NCBI RefSeq assembly: GCF_029227915.1
Contig: NC_079882.1
Coordinates: forward strand, 29,068,001 to 29,132,000
DNA length: 64,000 bases
Direction: 5' to 3'
From: Hydractinia symbiolongicarpus
Taxonomy: Eukaryota; Cnidaria; Hydrozoa; Anthoathecata; Hydractiniidae
The first letter of the stretch is position 1; every line of letters begins with the position of its first letter. Below are positions 38,301 through 48,805 of the stretch, piece after piece. The notes below the pieces were generated by a model. It was not told the DNA's origin, ran no database searches, and saw only the letters and a list, made by a program, of their open reading frames with translations. The position numbers and the translations under genes were made by a program.

Positions 38301-39041
38301 CCGCAAGAATATGCGACCTTTTTTCGCTCTGCAGCCCTTTATAGATAGATAGATAGATGTGCATATTTTACATGGCTAGCCTCACAAATATCGAGGGATA
38401 TACCCTGTCTATTATTTCCAGGAGGGGCCATGGCTTAGATGGAGAGTCCTAGAGTATTTAATGCTCATTTTGAGCTACGCAGACCCAATTAGGACCCGCG
38501 CTCTACTAGACAACTCCCGGCAACATCCAACGGCCCACATAGTGTGCCATCTGCCCAATTTCCCTCACATGGCTTGGGTTAACCCGGGGCTATGGTAACA
38601 TTCACTCGCCCATGTTGAATCGCCGTCAAGAGGAATCGAACCCCGGTCGCCCGCACAGAGTACGAGAGCTATAACCACTAATCTACGGTGCCACAAGATT
38701 GATATATTGACACATAGCTAGCTATTAGATTAACACACTAAAATATTTATACATAGTAAGGCATGAGTAAAAAATATATGGGTTAACTTAAACTAAGCAA
38801 ATTTCAAGTCACTGACACTGTTTTGTCGTCTCTGTGTCGTAGCTGGCTAGCTAGCTACATGTAGCACGCATACACTTAAAAAAATTAATCGAAGAATTTA
38901 ATCATCTTACTCTAATGGAACATGAAGTTGTACGGTATCATCCGGTATGTCTTTTCCAGGCCTTACGACTTTTACAAACCACCTTGGGAGAAAAATACGC
39001 GCTTGCAAACGGGGGTTTCTCACTCGGTTACGAAACGCCAT
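26359..39041 (-). CDS. MRPL23: Mitochondrial ribosomal protein L23 (uL23m), four coding exons
   Basis: MRPL23 is a large-subunit mitoribosome protein near the peptide exit tunnel. Exons: 39041-38911, 32266-32184, 26804-26725, 26496-26359. All junctions are GT/AG with matching phases (2, 1, 0), giving 143 residues plus stop (human 153). The product reads MAFRNRVRNPRLQARIFLP with WFVKVVRPGKDIPDDTVQLH, then VPLDMSKIDIKNYMEKIYSV with PVAKVHTRIQ (human [20 protein letters not shown]), then KKTPDIKIAYVMLREGTFKF and PDMFPDLSP (human KKPDYKVAYVQL then FTFPDLFPE), and an acidic tail ending MARWFNT. The exons are tiny compared with introns of 6.6 and 5.4 kb. Its start is 179 bp from the divergent CUEDC2 start. 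No ORF search alone would find exons 1-2. Confidence 0.95.
27322..28621 (+). CDS. Unrecognised gene candidate nested in MRPL23 intron 2 (partial, antisense)
   Basis: Three + strand segments look like exons: 27322-27450, 27835-27906 and 28525-28621. Each is flanked by AG before and GT after (GTATAG, GTAGGT), and the 27.8 kb and 28.5 kb acceptors have good pyrimidine tracts. Phases agree (2 then 2), and the chain is open until TAA at 28619-28621. The translation begins IVGLEFLNASNVLFNILQS, continues KLKLLETILQEKNEHICNGK and VLLSAQIFDELVELR, then ends in a short aromatic-rich tail. The middle looks helical. No first exon with a start codon was found, and I recognise no family. The last exon is the weakest part. 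Confidence 0.35.
29452..29886. mobile_element. TIR element with an expanded G run at its left end
   Basis: The left end is a run of 18 G followed by CATTCAATAATTAAGTAAC; the right end inverted is GGGGCCATTCAATAATTATGTAAC. Both are flanked by TA (29450-29451 and 29887-29888), a 2-bp duplication. The GGGGCCATTCA..ATTA.GTAAC type terminus is common in non-autonomous invertebrate DNA elements (ISL2EU-like by memory). No ORF inside. Confidence 0.7.
30247..30270. repeat. GCTA microsatellite
   Basis: Six tandem GCTA units. Shorter GCTAGCTA runs recur nearby (30031, 38841). Confidence 0.9.
33299..34303 (-). pseudogene. Integrase (rve-like DDE) gene, disabled
   Basis: Minus-strand frames encode a retroviral-type integrase core: MRRRYNVRGPNDMWHID, then GCVDRYSRKIIWLRAV, then VRSDCGTENV after a frameshift, then SNQRIEGWWSFLRR. 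The catalytic acids are D at 33992-33994, D at 33816-33818 and E at 33693-33695. The downstream segment (DFFKEMVNDG, NPANELELYFRYF) matches the conserved C-terminal part of an integrase-core family widespread in fish and cnidarian genomes. At least one frameshift (near 33826), several stops and an internal tandem duplication show it is not functional. Confidence 0.8.
34073..34173. repeat. 41-bp tandem repeat, about 2.5 copies
   Basis: Units begin TATGCATGACTAAGCACAG at 34073, 34114 and 34155. The array lies inside the integrase pseudogene between its N-terminal part and the catalytic core, so it is probably a secondary expansion. Confidence 0.9.
35757..37240. mobile_element. Candidate TIR element, 1.5 kb
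   Basis: A 17-bp perfect inverted repeat TACGTCAAACCCTTTTT bounds the interval (35757-35773 and 37224-37240). Outermost TA at both ends could be a mariner-type target duplication. The interior is AT-rich; an 88-codon frame at 36080-36346 has no recognisable domain. Confidence 0.5.
37444..37560 (-). mobile_element. Short Helitron, copy 2
   Basis: Read on the minus strand it contains TATATGTCTGTCCCTCACGC followed by AAAATGGTACC and ends GGCTAACGACTAG before T. It abuts copy 3 head-to-tail, so its 5' end appears to have inserted exactly at the 3' end of copy 3. Confidence 0.65.
37561..37725 (-). mobile_element. Short Helitron, copy 3
   Basis: On the minus strand it starts TCTATAATAATAGCTG, carries a GTCT repeat, and ends in ACGGGCGAACCTGTGG then TTAACGACCAG before T. 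The 3' CTAG has mutated to CCAG and the hairpin is degenerate compared with the copy at 43964. Confidence 0.65.
38341..38694 (-). repeat. tRNA-derived SINE, copy 2 (best preserved)
   Basis: On the minus strand the head reads GTAGATTAGTGGTTATAGC (A box region) and GGGGTTCGATTCCTC (B box), typical of a tRNA-like RNA polymerase III promoter. The body is followed by a 3' CTAT repeat (38341-38357 on +). It lies in MRPL23 intron 1. Confidence 0.85.
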
Positions 39042-39220
39042 CTTTGTTTAACTCCAGACCATGACCTTTAGCCCGCACTAACTTTACGGATCCGATTTAT
39101 ATCAACAAATCAGGAAACATGGTAGCATGAGAAATGAAAAACAACACAGAACAGACTATGAACAATTTGCGTTCAATTTAATCTACGCCACTTGTTGCAT
39201 GCAGACCAAGCGTGCTTGTA
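39042..39220. promoter_or_regulatory. Divergent promoter between MRPL23 and CUEDC2
   Basis: Only 179 bp separate the start codons of two oppositely oriented genes, so both 5' UTRs and the shared promoter must lie here. No TATA box is obvious. A short upstream ORF (ATG at 39119, TGA ten bases on) precedes the CUEDC2 start. Confidence 0.7.
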
Positions 39221-39426
39221 ATGGATGCATTTGCAAGGGATGCGTTGGAAAAGTTTGTTTTCGAACATTCTGACTGTGACTTCAGGTTAGTGAACAGCAT
39301 CAGATATATAGTCAGTCGATCAGATAAAAAATTCTAAAGTGCTTAATTAACCAATCTAAATTAGAAGTAACTTGGAAGACTAATTAGGCTGAAGGAATTG
39401 GTTCCTCAGTTTACTGTCGTAAATAG

Positions 39427-39457
<31 letters not shown>

Positions 39458-42400
39458 TTTAAAGTGGCTAGCCCAGAAAATCACAAAAACCTATAGTTAG
39501 TGGATTGTTTCCACTGGGGGCCACTAGAACAAAAAAGAAACAAAAAATGATAAACCTTAGACTGCCTCAGCTCAATCAAACATAGTAACATTTATAATCT
39601 GTGAAAATTGAAAAGAAAAAGAATAAAAAACAAAAATTAAAAAATTCAAAAGTGATCTCCATTAGAATTTGCCAAATACATTAGAGATGGAAGTCTTAAA
39701 CGAAAGCAGACTTCCATCACAGGTCACTTGGTCTGGAAGATTATTCCACACTTTTGCAGCTCTAAATGGGAAGGCTTTTTTGCCAAATTCCGTGTTGACC
39801 AAGGGAAGTGTGAACCTGTCATGGCTAGCCTCATAAATATCGAGGGATATACCCTGTCTATCTATTTTAAGCTACAAAGACCCTATTAGGGTCAGCGACC
39901 CACCAGACAATTCCCTGGACTATTCAACGGCCTACACACAGTGTGTCATCTCCCGAATTTCCGTCACATTGTTTGGGTTAACCCTGGGCTGTGGATGCCA
40001 TTCACTCACCAATATTGAATCGCTGCAAAAGGAATCAAACCCTGGTCACTTTCTGTGTGAGAGTTTAACCACTAAGTTATGGCACCAATAGAGTCCACTG
40101 ACATTATTTAATGAGTTTTAAAGTCCCCATTTTATTGTAAAAACTGACAGACACATGACAAATGTTCAAATGTTGTACTGAAATAGAAAACTCACTCTCT
40201 CTATCTTCTTTCGGCCTAAGAGCCACCATTCATTGCCTGATTCAAATAAATGTACTGCAAAATCGACCACATAGTTTGGGATCGTCTCCACAATCGTTTC
40301 AAAAATAATTGTTTCAATTCGTATAATTTTTTTTTTGAAACAATCTCTATACGAATTTGAAACGATTTTAAAATATTTTTTTGCCAAAAAAGTCATTTCA
40401 AATTCGTTTCAAAATAGTTTAAAATCATTTTGTTGAAACGAAAATCGTTTTGCATTCGTTTCATAGTCGTCTCACAATATCAACATCAATTGGTTTCAAC
40501 AGTTTGGTAAATTCGTTTCAGCTCCAATCGTTTCAAAATCACTTCAAATTTAACACCATTATTATTCAGTTTGTGTTTTGATGGTTTTTAAAAGATCTAC
40601 GGCGATGTTTTAACTTGTTTGATCGTGTTTTGATGATTTTTAAACATTCTATGGCGATGTTTTAGCTTCCTACGATCGTGTTTTGATAATTTAAAAAACA
40701 TAAAAATGTGATCCTAAGAAGCTAAAACATAGCCTTGATTGTTTAAAAATTATCAAAATGGGATCAAATATAGCCTTATAGTTGGTTTCAAACCTACGTT
40801 AGTTTTATCACCCCATTCAATGGAAGTGAGAAAGGAATGTCTATAAATAGTTTCAGGCAATTAATTTATCACCTTTTTTATTGTTTTTTAATTGCTTTGG
40901 GAGAACAATTGCTTCAGAATTCGTTTCAAAATTTGTTTCAAAAGTTTTTTCTGCATTCATTTCAAAATAGTTTCGGAATCGTTTCCCAGTCGTATCCCAT
41001 TCGCTTCCACTTCATATCATTTTTAAGCTTAGAGCTTAAAATAAAATTCAATCGTTTTACAATCGTTTCAAATCGTTTCACCTTAATTTCATGAAACAAT
41101 ATTTAAACGTTTTTAAAAAATGATGATACGATCTCAAAACAATCATAATCGTTTCAATTCAAATAAAATGTGAAATGATTGTGAAGACGGTCCCTTACTG
41201 GTTACAGCTATCACAGAAAACATAATAGATGAAGAAGAGCATGTAATTCTATTGGAATGCTTTAAGAAATTAAAGTATATACCATTATTTCCAGTTTCAG
41301 TAAATTTTAGATCTTAAATTTTTTAGGAAAGTCATAAAATAAATAAAAAAATGCATATCTTTATTATTTTTTTGATAAGGGTGATTACATGCCTTTAATG
41401 CAGTTTCTCAAATAATTTTCTGTACAAGGTATTTGTTTAATAATTTTATATTATAATTTAACATATCTGTACAATGTTCAACACCAGAATACCAAATTTA
41501 GTCCTTGTCAATGTTTATTCTTCTTTGTCAATGCAAAATTAGATCCATGCAAAACTTAATTTTTTTTCTTTCATTACCAAGTTAAATCCACACCAGATTT
41601 AATTTTTTTTGAGTTGTCAAGAATTATTTATTGTTTTTTTTGTACTTCTGTTTCAAAGTTTAATTTAGTTTGGATAAAACACCTTAAAAAGTCTTTATTT
41701 AATGTACTATATGTAAAAAACATTTCATAATAAATCACACGAAATTTAACTATTTTTCTCTGTTTATTATTGTTATTGAAATTATTTATCCAGGATAACC
41801 CCTTTAGTTTTTTTTGGTACTGCTATCATTGAGGGTCATGCAAAGGGTGTCATATTACATTTGAAGCTCCCATTTGAGCTTGTTGCCAATTATATCCATG
41901 TCAGAAAATCATTTTTTCCCTCTATCACCAGAATTTTTAACCTTGTTTGTATTTTCCTAAAATATTATCTTGTAACCCAGTTTTATAATAAATGTCAGGT
42001 TTTAAATTTCAGATTGATTTGCAGAATTTATGAAAATTGCAAGTTCCTAAAATTGAAAATACTTAGAACTGTTTTTCGAGTCTGCGATAATTTACATGTA
42101 AGGTCTAGTGTCTAATTATTATTATAATTATTAGTATCATATCTTTTCTCCCATATTTCATTTCAGCTTGGTGGATGACATAATCATCACCTATATGGCA
42201 TCTGTGTTGGAAAGTCTTGGTGAAAATCCAACTGAGTTTGAACCTAGTTTTGATGTTGAGGAGTTTACAGAAATGATGGCTGCCTATTTGCCAGGATTTG
42301 ACAGAATTAACAGGTAAAATCTAGAACGAGGCTTAACCCATTCCAGATGTTTTCTAAACAACATGTGATCCATTGCGTGGATTATAGATTTAATTGTGTT

Positions 42401-43984
42401 TTATGCTGCAAAACACCTGGTAAATAGTGAAAGTTGTTTTGATAACGCAATTCAAACCACTTGTAACAGCATTTTTTTTTAAGTCAAGTTATGATAATTT
42501 TGGGCAAAATAGGTTTATAATGATACAGATGAGATCTTAGATGCTATCTTTGATAAATACGCATTTAAAGATATCAGGCAAACAGCTCTTTTCAGTCCTG
42601 CAGTCAAGGTTTTGAGCTTATTTATGTTTTCTAATTTCTATTTGATTTAACTGATATATATATCAAATAGAAATCCAAATCTGCCACAATTGTTTTAAAT
42701 TTTAACTTCAAAATCAAATATTTTAACCAAATTTACTCCCCTTTTTTTAGTCATGTGACTTCTTTACTAGAAAAAATCAGCTCTTACTTTTAAAAATCAA
42801 ATTAGTTCAATAGTTATTCAAGTGCAGAAAAACCTATTTTTGCTTTTGTCATACTGCTGATGTTTATTTTGTCCAGAAAAGGTAAAGAATTATGATATGC
42901 CTTATACAAAATAAGCTGAGTTTGATAATATTGTCTATTATATTTAGCACCTTGGTTACAGAGTGGATGTTTTCGTTATCAAAAAGACTTGAATATGGAA
43001 TTCCCTCTGTCTCTGAAAAATTTCCAAAGGAAAATTATGAGTCAATAGCAGGTGACTTTGCAGTAGTTAATAATAACATTCTATTTAAAACATTCTTACA
43101 TGTTTTTTATGACAGATATGTTTATTGTGTTATATTGAGAATATTGTTTCATCTATTTAGAAAAAGTTGTTCAAAATGATTTTGTTTTACCTGTTAATGA
43201 TGGAAACTCAACAGACACAAATAATTCCAGTGGACAAATTAAGGCTGTCTGTTCAACTCAACAGTTATCAAGCTCAAATTCAAGTACTATTCCTAATTTA
43301 ATGTCAGTAAAGCCTCCGTTAGAATATAATTTACTTCAACAAATGTCGAAAACAACAGAAGATGATCTGAGTAAAAATGATTTGTTTGACCTTCGAACTC
43401 AATTTCCTCTCCTTGAAGTTACTAAACATGGAAATGCATATGTGTCTCCAGTTGACAGTACAGAGTTAGAAGAAAAAGAGAGAAAAGATGTACCACAAAA
43501 ATTAAGGTAGATTTTTATACAGAACAACAATATTTTAATGATAACCAACTTCCAAAAACATGAAACTTAAAATTAAATTACATTATATAATGCGTATGTG
43601 AGAAGTTAATCTGTGTTTTAGTTACAAAGAAAAAGTAAATAAGTTGGTAGAACTATTTGACGATGTTCCTGAAGTTCAACTTCGTCGTTGTTTATCACGT
43701 GCCAAAGGATGTTTGGAAAAAGCTGTTAAAATGATTCTTTCTACTAGAACTCCGCACACAGAAAAGGTATACATTAAGTTATACTGATCTAATTTATTTA
43801 TATTTTACAGGTCCAATTTTTTTTCCTCTTTATTCACTTAAAATTCATAATAATGATTTTTCTTTAGACTTTTGATGTGCATGAAGAAAAGGAAGAAGAC
43901 AAACCTAATGAAGAGGTAGATGAATCGTAAGTCATGTATATACTTATGGCGGTATTGTTTTTACTATATTATAATACCCGTATA

Positions 43985-44015
<31 letters not shown>

Positions 44016-45068
44016 CACGCAAAATGGTAGCTTAGCTGCGCAGGTAGCGAGACGCACGCAATGCGGTATAAAAAGGACGGGCGAACCCGTCGATTTTACC
44101 AAGGGCTAACGACTATTACTTACTAAATACTTACTAAAAGCCAATACTATTTGTCTTTAAGTTATGAAAATGGTATAGCTCAGCTAAGAGAGATATTTCC
44201 CAAAATGGCAGAGTCTCGGCTACGTGATCGACTTCGTACCGTAAATGGCAATGTAGAACGTGCAACGCAAGTCTTATTGTCTGAAGAAGAATCAAGATAC
44301 TTGGGTTATGCCAGTAAAACTAGGGTAAGTTTATTTAAGCCTTGTTTCAATACGCATAAATAATGTAAATGGAAACTTAAAAATTCAAACAATAATGTAA
44401 TTTTTGCCTGTTGCAGTGTGCTGAATTTAAAAAGCAACTGTTTATTCTACATGTTGAACAAAGTAAAATTTATTGTTTTTACACAGTACCAAATTCACAA
44501 AGTATCCTCAAAAAAGCTGGGATTGACAAACGAAGAACAGTCTAAATTGAAGCAAGATGCAGTTCAGAAGTAAATTTTTTGTGTGTTTGTGTTTGAATTT
44601 TGTATCTTTTAGAAAGAGAAAATCAAGAAACATTTTTGTAAATAAGATTGGCTTACATCAAAATATATTGAATATTAATAATTTCTTTAGAAAAATAAGT
44701 TTTAGAATGGTCAGAATAAGTTTAATTATTTCGATAAATTTTATTCAGTTCTTGTTATTTATTTAAAATAATGTAGATATGGATTCATTGAAGACCGTCC
44801 TGAAAAAATCCACACTCCAGTTGTCCTGGTTAAAGAAGTAAGCCATATTTATATCAATATTAATTAAGCTTTTATTACTTAGCTCATTGTAAACTATACT
44901 TTTCTTTTCCAGGAGTCAACTGGTAAAATTGCACCATTGTGTACTGGAAAGGAGACATCGAATGTTGAAAAAATGACAAGCAATATTAAATCTCCTTCAA
45001 CAGATTCAACAGAAACAAAGAAACCACATTTGAACCCAAAGTTAAACAAGAAATCTCGATTTCGTTAA
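39221..45068 (+). CDS. CUEDC2: CUE domain-containing protein 2 (ten coding exons, two CUE-like domains)
   Basis: CUEDC2 is a ubiquitin-binding regulator (receptor degradation, NF-kB dampening and mitotic checkpoint roles are described for mammals). Exons: 39221-39285, 42167-42313, 42948-43051, 43161-43506, 43622-43766, 43868-43926, 44162-44324, 44487-44569, 44777-44837, 44913-45068. All junctions fit GT/AG and phase; 442 residues plus stop (human 287). The N terminus MDAFARDALEKFVFEHS then FDVEEFTEMMAAYLPGF matches human (FDMEAFTEMMEAYVPGF). CUE 1 (~224-262) is VNKLVELFDDVPEVQLRRCL then AKGCLEKAVKMIL; it aligns with the single human CUE. CUE 2 (~293-330) is IAQLREIFPKMAESRLRDRL then NGNVERATQVLL, with the FP and LL hallmarks. 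The tail ends KKSRFR (human RKYRFH). The extra length is a Ser/Thr-rich linker in exon 4 plus the second CUE. Confidence 0.93.
39427..39819 (-). mobile_element. LINE 3' end fragment (reverse transcriptase C terminus)
   Basis: On the minus strand a frame ends at about 39661 with KAFPFRAAKVWNNLPDQVT and then SLLSFKTSISNVF before a stop. This is the recurring C-terminal tail of non-LTR reverse transcriptase proteins. A (TTA)n run at 39427-39455 forms the 3' tail. The element is 5'-truncated exactly where the SINE at 39820 begins. It lies in CUEDC2 intron 1. Confidence 0.75.
39820..40087 (-). repeat. tRNA-derived SINE, copy 3
   Basis: On the minus strand: B-box-like GGGTTTGATTCC, then the shared body, ending GCTAGCCATG. 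Compared with the 38 kb copy it lacks a block of about 50 bp before the tail and has no CTAT repeat, joining the LINE fragment directly. Confidence 0.8.
40272..41200. mobile_element. TIR element built from TCGTTTCA repeats
   Basis: The left end GGGATCGTCTCCACAATCGT and the inverted right end GGGACCGTCTTCACAATCAT form an imperfect TIR. The interior is dense in TCGTTTCAAA and its reverse complement, mainly in the outer thirds, so the two halves could fold on each other. No coding sequence. No target duplication was confirmed. Confidence 0.6.
43964..44116 (+). mobile_element. Short Helitron, copy 4, filling CUEDC2 intron 6
   Basis: It begins near ACTATATTATAATACCCG, carries (GTCC/GTCT)n and CACGCAAAATGGTAGC, and ends GGGCTAACGACTAT (CTAG degraded to CTAT). 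The 3' hairpin GACGGG-cgaa-CCCGTC (44076-44091) is perfect. It makes up most of a 235-bp intron. Confidence 0.75.
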
Positions 45069-45443
45069 TCTTTTTGTGTTCTAAGTTCTTCTTCCTTCTT
45101 CTTTCGTCGGGTCATTTGTGGTTTTTGTGGCTGTTGAAAATGTTTGTTATATATAAACAGAATTTTTAAAAGGAAAAACGTTTATTTGCATGTTTTTATT
45201 TTTTATAAAAGATACCAGTTTAAAAAATGTGAAGATGGCACTCTAGGTACTTTTAACCAGCATATTTTTTTAAAAAAATAAAAAATTGTGATAGGGTTGG
45301 TGTTAAAAAGTATTTTAAGGGTATGACACAAGTTATATCTAATTTTTTTTTAGATAAATTTCTTCAAAAGTCAAAAAACATTCCTAATTGAATATAAAAA
45401 GTATGCTTGTTTCGTTCGTAAATGTGTAATAAAAACACCTAAC

Positions 45444-45489
45444 AACCAGTTATTGTCAAAAATGATTTCATTTTTGACAACAACTGGTT
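45444..45489. repeat. Inverted repeat (hairpin)
   Basis: Left arm AACCAGTTATTGTCAAAAAT and right arm ATTTTTGACAACAACTGGTT pair with one mismatch around a short loop. It may terminate the CUEDC2 transcript or be a small MITE relic. Confidence 0.7.
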
Positions 45490-45669
45490 AATATATAAGC
45501 CATGTACTTCTATATGAAAGTTATTATATTATACTGGTTACAATCCTATCTTAATTTAAATCCAGAAGCTTATATATTTTATAATTGCAGTTTTGATTAT
45601 TTGGTGAAAGATGTTTATAAGCCTGTGAAATAACTATGTACTACTGTTTGTTTCAAATTTTATTAATTG

Positions 45670-45790
45670 GTGATCAAGTTTGGTCAATTGTTGATCAAAG
45701 TTGGTCAATTGTTGATCAAAGTTGATCAATTGTAGATCAAAGTTGGGCAATTGTTTACCACAGTTGGTCAATTGTTAATCAAATTTGGTG
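45670..45790. repeat. 21-bp tandem repeat, about six copies
   Basis: The unit is close to GATCAAAGTTGGTCAATTGTT. Several copies differ by one or two bases. Each unit contains a CAATTG palindrome-like core. Confidence 0.9.
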
Positions 45791-48700
45791 AACTTAATAT
45801 AAAATGAATAAAAATGCATAGAATTTTGATTTAAATTGTCAAGTGAAATTGATTTAAAAATTGTTTCATGGATCAAAATCCATTGAACCCTGCATAAGCT
45901 TTTCCTTGTTGTTTCTGCATTTACCTTGATTCAAAAATTTTTTTAAATATGCATGTTAAATTCTTCCTTTTGTCTTCTTGATTTATTCGTCTACAGTCCA
46001 CCCTAATTTTTTCAAATTATTTCAAGGCTTATAAACTTAGGCTCATATTTGGTAGTTTATGATATATATTATTAATGAGTAGTGTAGCAAAAATGTATTT
46101 ACTAGTATAATGGTCAACAGATTTGTAAAATTATTTCTAGTAGCAGTAAAAAGTCCTTTCAAAGCGTTTTATTATTGTTAAAAAACATAATTGGTAGCTC
46201 CGAAGATAAAAATATAGATAAAACTATGTGGTATACTGATATTATTTTCAAAGATTTGTAGTTTTGGCCCATAAAAAATTTATTGAATTTATGAAAGTTA
46301 TATTACACCTTCTTTTGTTTATAAGCATAGTATATTTTGAGTCTAGCCTCGATATGCTTTTTTTTTTTTTTTTTTTTTTGGAATGAAATAGACAGTTTAC
46401 AAATAAAGTTTGTTGAGGAAGATGGAAAAACATTTTTTTAAAAACTGAACAAATTTCTTGATTACAAAGACATTGATTTTATTTCTTTATCCTTTTATTA
46501 CAATGCTTTTCTACACTCGCTCGCTTGATCAGATTTGTATAAACCTTATACTTATAAGAGTGATGTGTTCTGTTTGAACTATTTTATTTTATATTCGTGT
46601 TTCTTTAATTTATGAGGGCTTTCAATTGTTAAAGAGGTAAAAAAAAACAGTTTTAAATGTCCAAGATGTCATTTTAAGTTTAAAATGTATATTATATTTC
46701 TTTTATTACATTATATACATTTATATTTAGTTGTTGTGTGTATTATTTATAAATATATGACCATTAATATCCTAAAAAAATGTTTTACATTGGTTCTGAA
46801 TGTTCACAAATAGAGAGTCGAGTATGTAGTATACATTATGGACCATTCCACAGAAAATATGCTTGGTAGCATATTAATAAAGGTTAAAACAGACAAATTT
46901 TAATTTTGACTATTTAGCTGACTTTTGTGTTACTGGAGATTTTCTTGAAAAACCAAATACGCTGCAATATGTAAATGAGACATAAAACGTTGTTCTTAAT
47001 ATGAAAATTAAATTGAATTAATATTCTTTAGAGTTGGCATCACTTTCCTTCTTCATCAGCATAGATGTGGACCAGGTATATTAATGACCTCCCATTTTGC
47101 AGAAAATTTTTCTTATTACTTCCTGCAAAATTTTTCTTTGGTCTACTTAGAAATTTTTTTTGTCTCAACATTACAAAAAGTTTTTCATGGAAATGACAAA
47201 AACAAACAAAAAAGTTGTTTAATTAGAATCCTCCTTGACTGTTACATCCTGTTTTTTTAGATGTCACAAAAAAGATCATCCGCATCTCTACTGTATTTTT
47301 ATGTTAATTTCTCATTAATGAGATCCTTAATTGTATTTTTTTAATTAGTTAGCTCTAATGATGTCATTATTTTGTTCAACTTTGAGAAGCAGTGGAGGTA
47401 AGTCCTGTATTTTTTTCCTTCTTTCATTTTTTTACTTATTTTTGAAAAAAATATTCCCATACCGTCTTATACACACATCAAATAGTAAAACTGTATAAAA
47501 AAAATTTCAGGAAATTTTTTAACTGGATGAATTCCATATGTGAAATTTTTTAATTTAAGAAAAAAAAAATATTCAAACTTCATTATTATTTCTTCGTTAC
47601 ATATTACACACTATGATTGGGTTGGCTTGTGTATGAGATTTACGAAAGTGTTTAATGTGCTTATAAACTCAGCTTTTCATAGTTAAAGCTGTCTGTTTTT
47701 TGTACAAAGATTACTAAAAAAGATTGTATAATAATTATAAAACTATATATGTAAATCACTTTTGATGACAATCAGCGTTGTACTTTACTCAATCAAAAAA
47801 GTTAAACGAAATAATGTTTGTTAAATCAAGAAATATTACATGTATATAACATAATTAAATTGTTTTATGAATTTTAAAAATATTAAAATAATAGGAAAGG
47901 TTTGAGACATTGTGTAAATATTAACACTTCATGAATGAGATGTTTTTTTTAACAAACTACACATTTTTATTTTTTTTGAAGCTGCAACATAGTATACAGC
48001 TTTTGGTTATTTATGACATGCATATCAACTTGATGTACCTAAATATGTAAACACAATCAATACTTCTTTATGAATGGTAGTTAGTATTTGTTATCACGTT
48101 TGGAATTTAGGGAGTTTATGAAACACGGTACATTCTTTTGATGTAAATAAGCAGTAGCATGCATTGTTGTTGTGTATTATAAACATTATATACATTATTT
48201 TTATTTTTCTGGTAAATAATAGTTCAAGTCTTGTTCCTTTTTCTTAAATCATTCTTATAATTTTAATTGTGAAATTAAGGGAGAACATGCTCTTCAACTC
48301 ATACACAATTTGTGATTGTTAGCAGAAAGTGATTATAATTGGCTTAGTGGTTTCAACAAAGGGGTTATAATGAATTAATTAAATTTTAAATTGATGTCTT
48401 TCTGTATTTTTTTGATTGTTGTATGATATATGATTAATTTGGATAATCTATTTGTTATTTTTTCAGACTTTTTATTAACTTTTTGTTATAGTTGAAGCCA
48501 AGCTTATTACAGAAATCTTTTTGTAGTGTAGTTGAGATATTGTTGCAGTATTTTTTGTTATGAAATTGTGGTTTAAAAAAATTGTGCACGATCACAAAAA
48601 CAGGTTTTATTTTCCTGTATGGATCAAAGTTTTTTAAAACCACAGCTTAAAAACCTTTTTGACGGGTATATATATTTTTTTATCACAATACATGATGAAG

Positions 48701-48805
48701 TAGTTATGTATAAAAAACTTGTATGCTTGTAAAACGTTTTGCAACGGTAAAGGTGTGTTTAACATTTTATACGTAAATGTTTTACTTTTCTTTTAGATAG
48801 AAAAG

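Larger units (their letters stand above)
45069..48805. other. Intergenic DNA between CUEDC2 and the receptor phosphatase
   Basis: It holds the CUEDC2 3' UTR (candidate AATAAA at 45428-45433), a hairpin (45444-45489), a 21-bp tandem array (45670-45790), a long T run (about 46359-46378) and the 5' region of the next gene. A polypyrimidine tract and AG end at 48796, ten bases before the next ATG. Otherwise no gene is visible on either strand. Confidence 0.5.

Noticed and set aside
45444-45489. MicroRNA hairpin
   Set aside because: The stem is about 20 bp with almost no loop, too short for a precursor; it is kept as an inverted repeat only.
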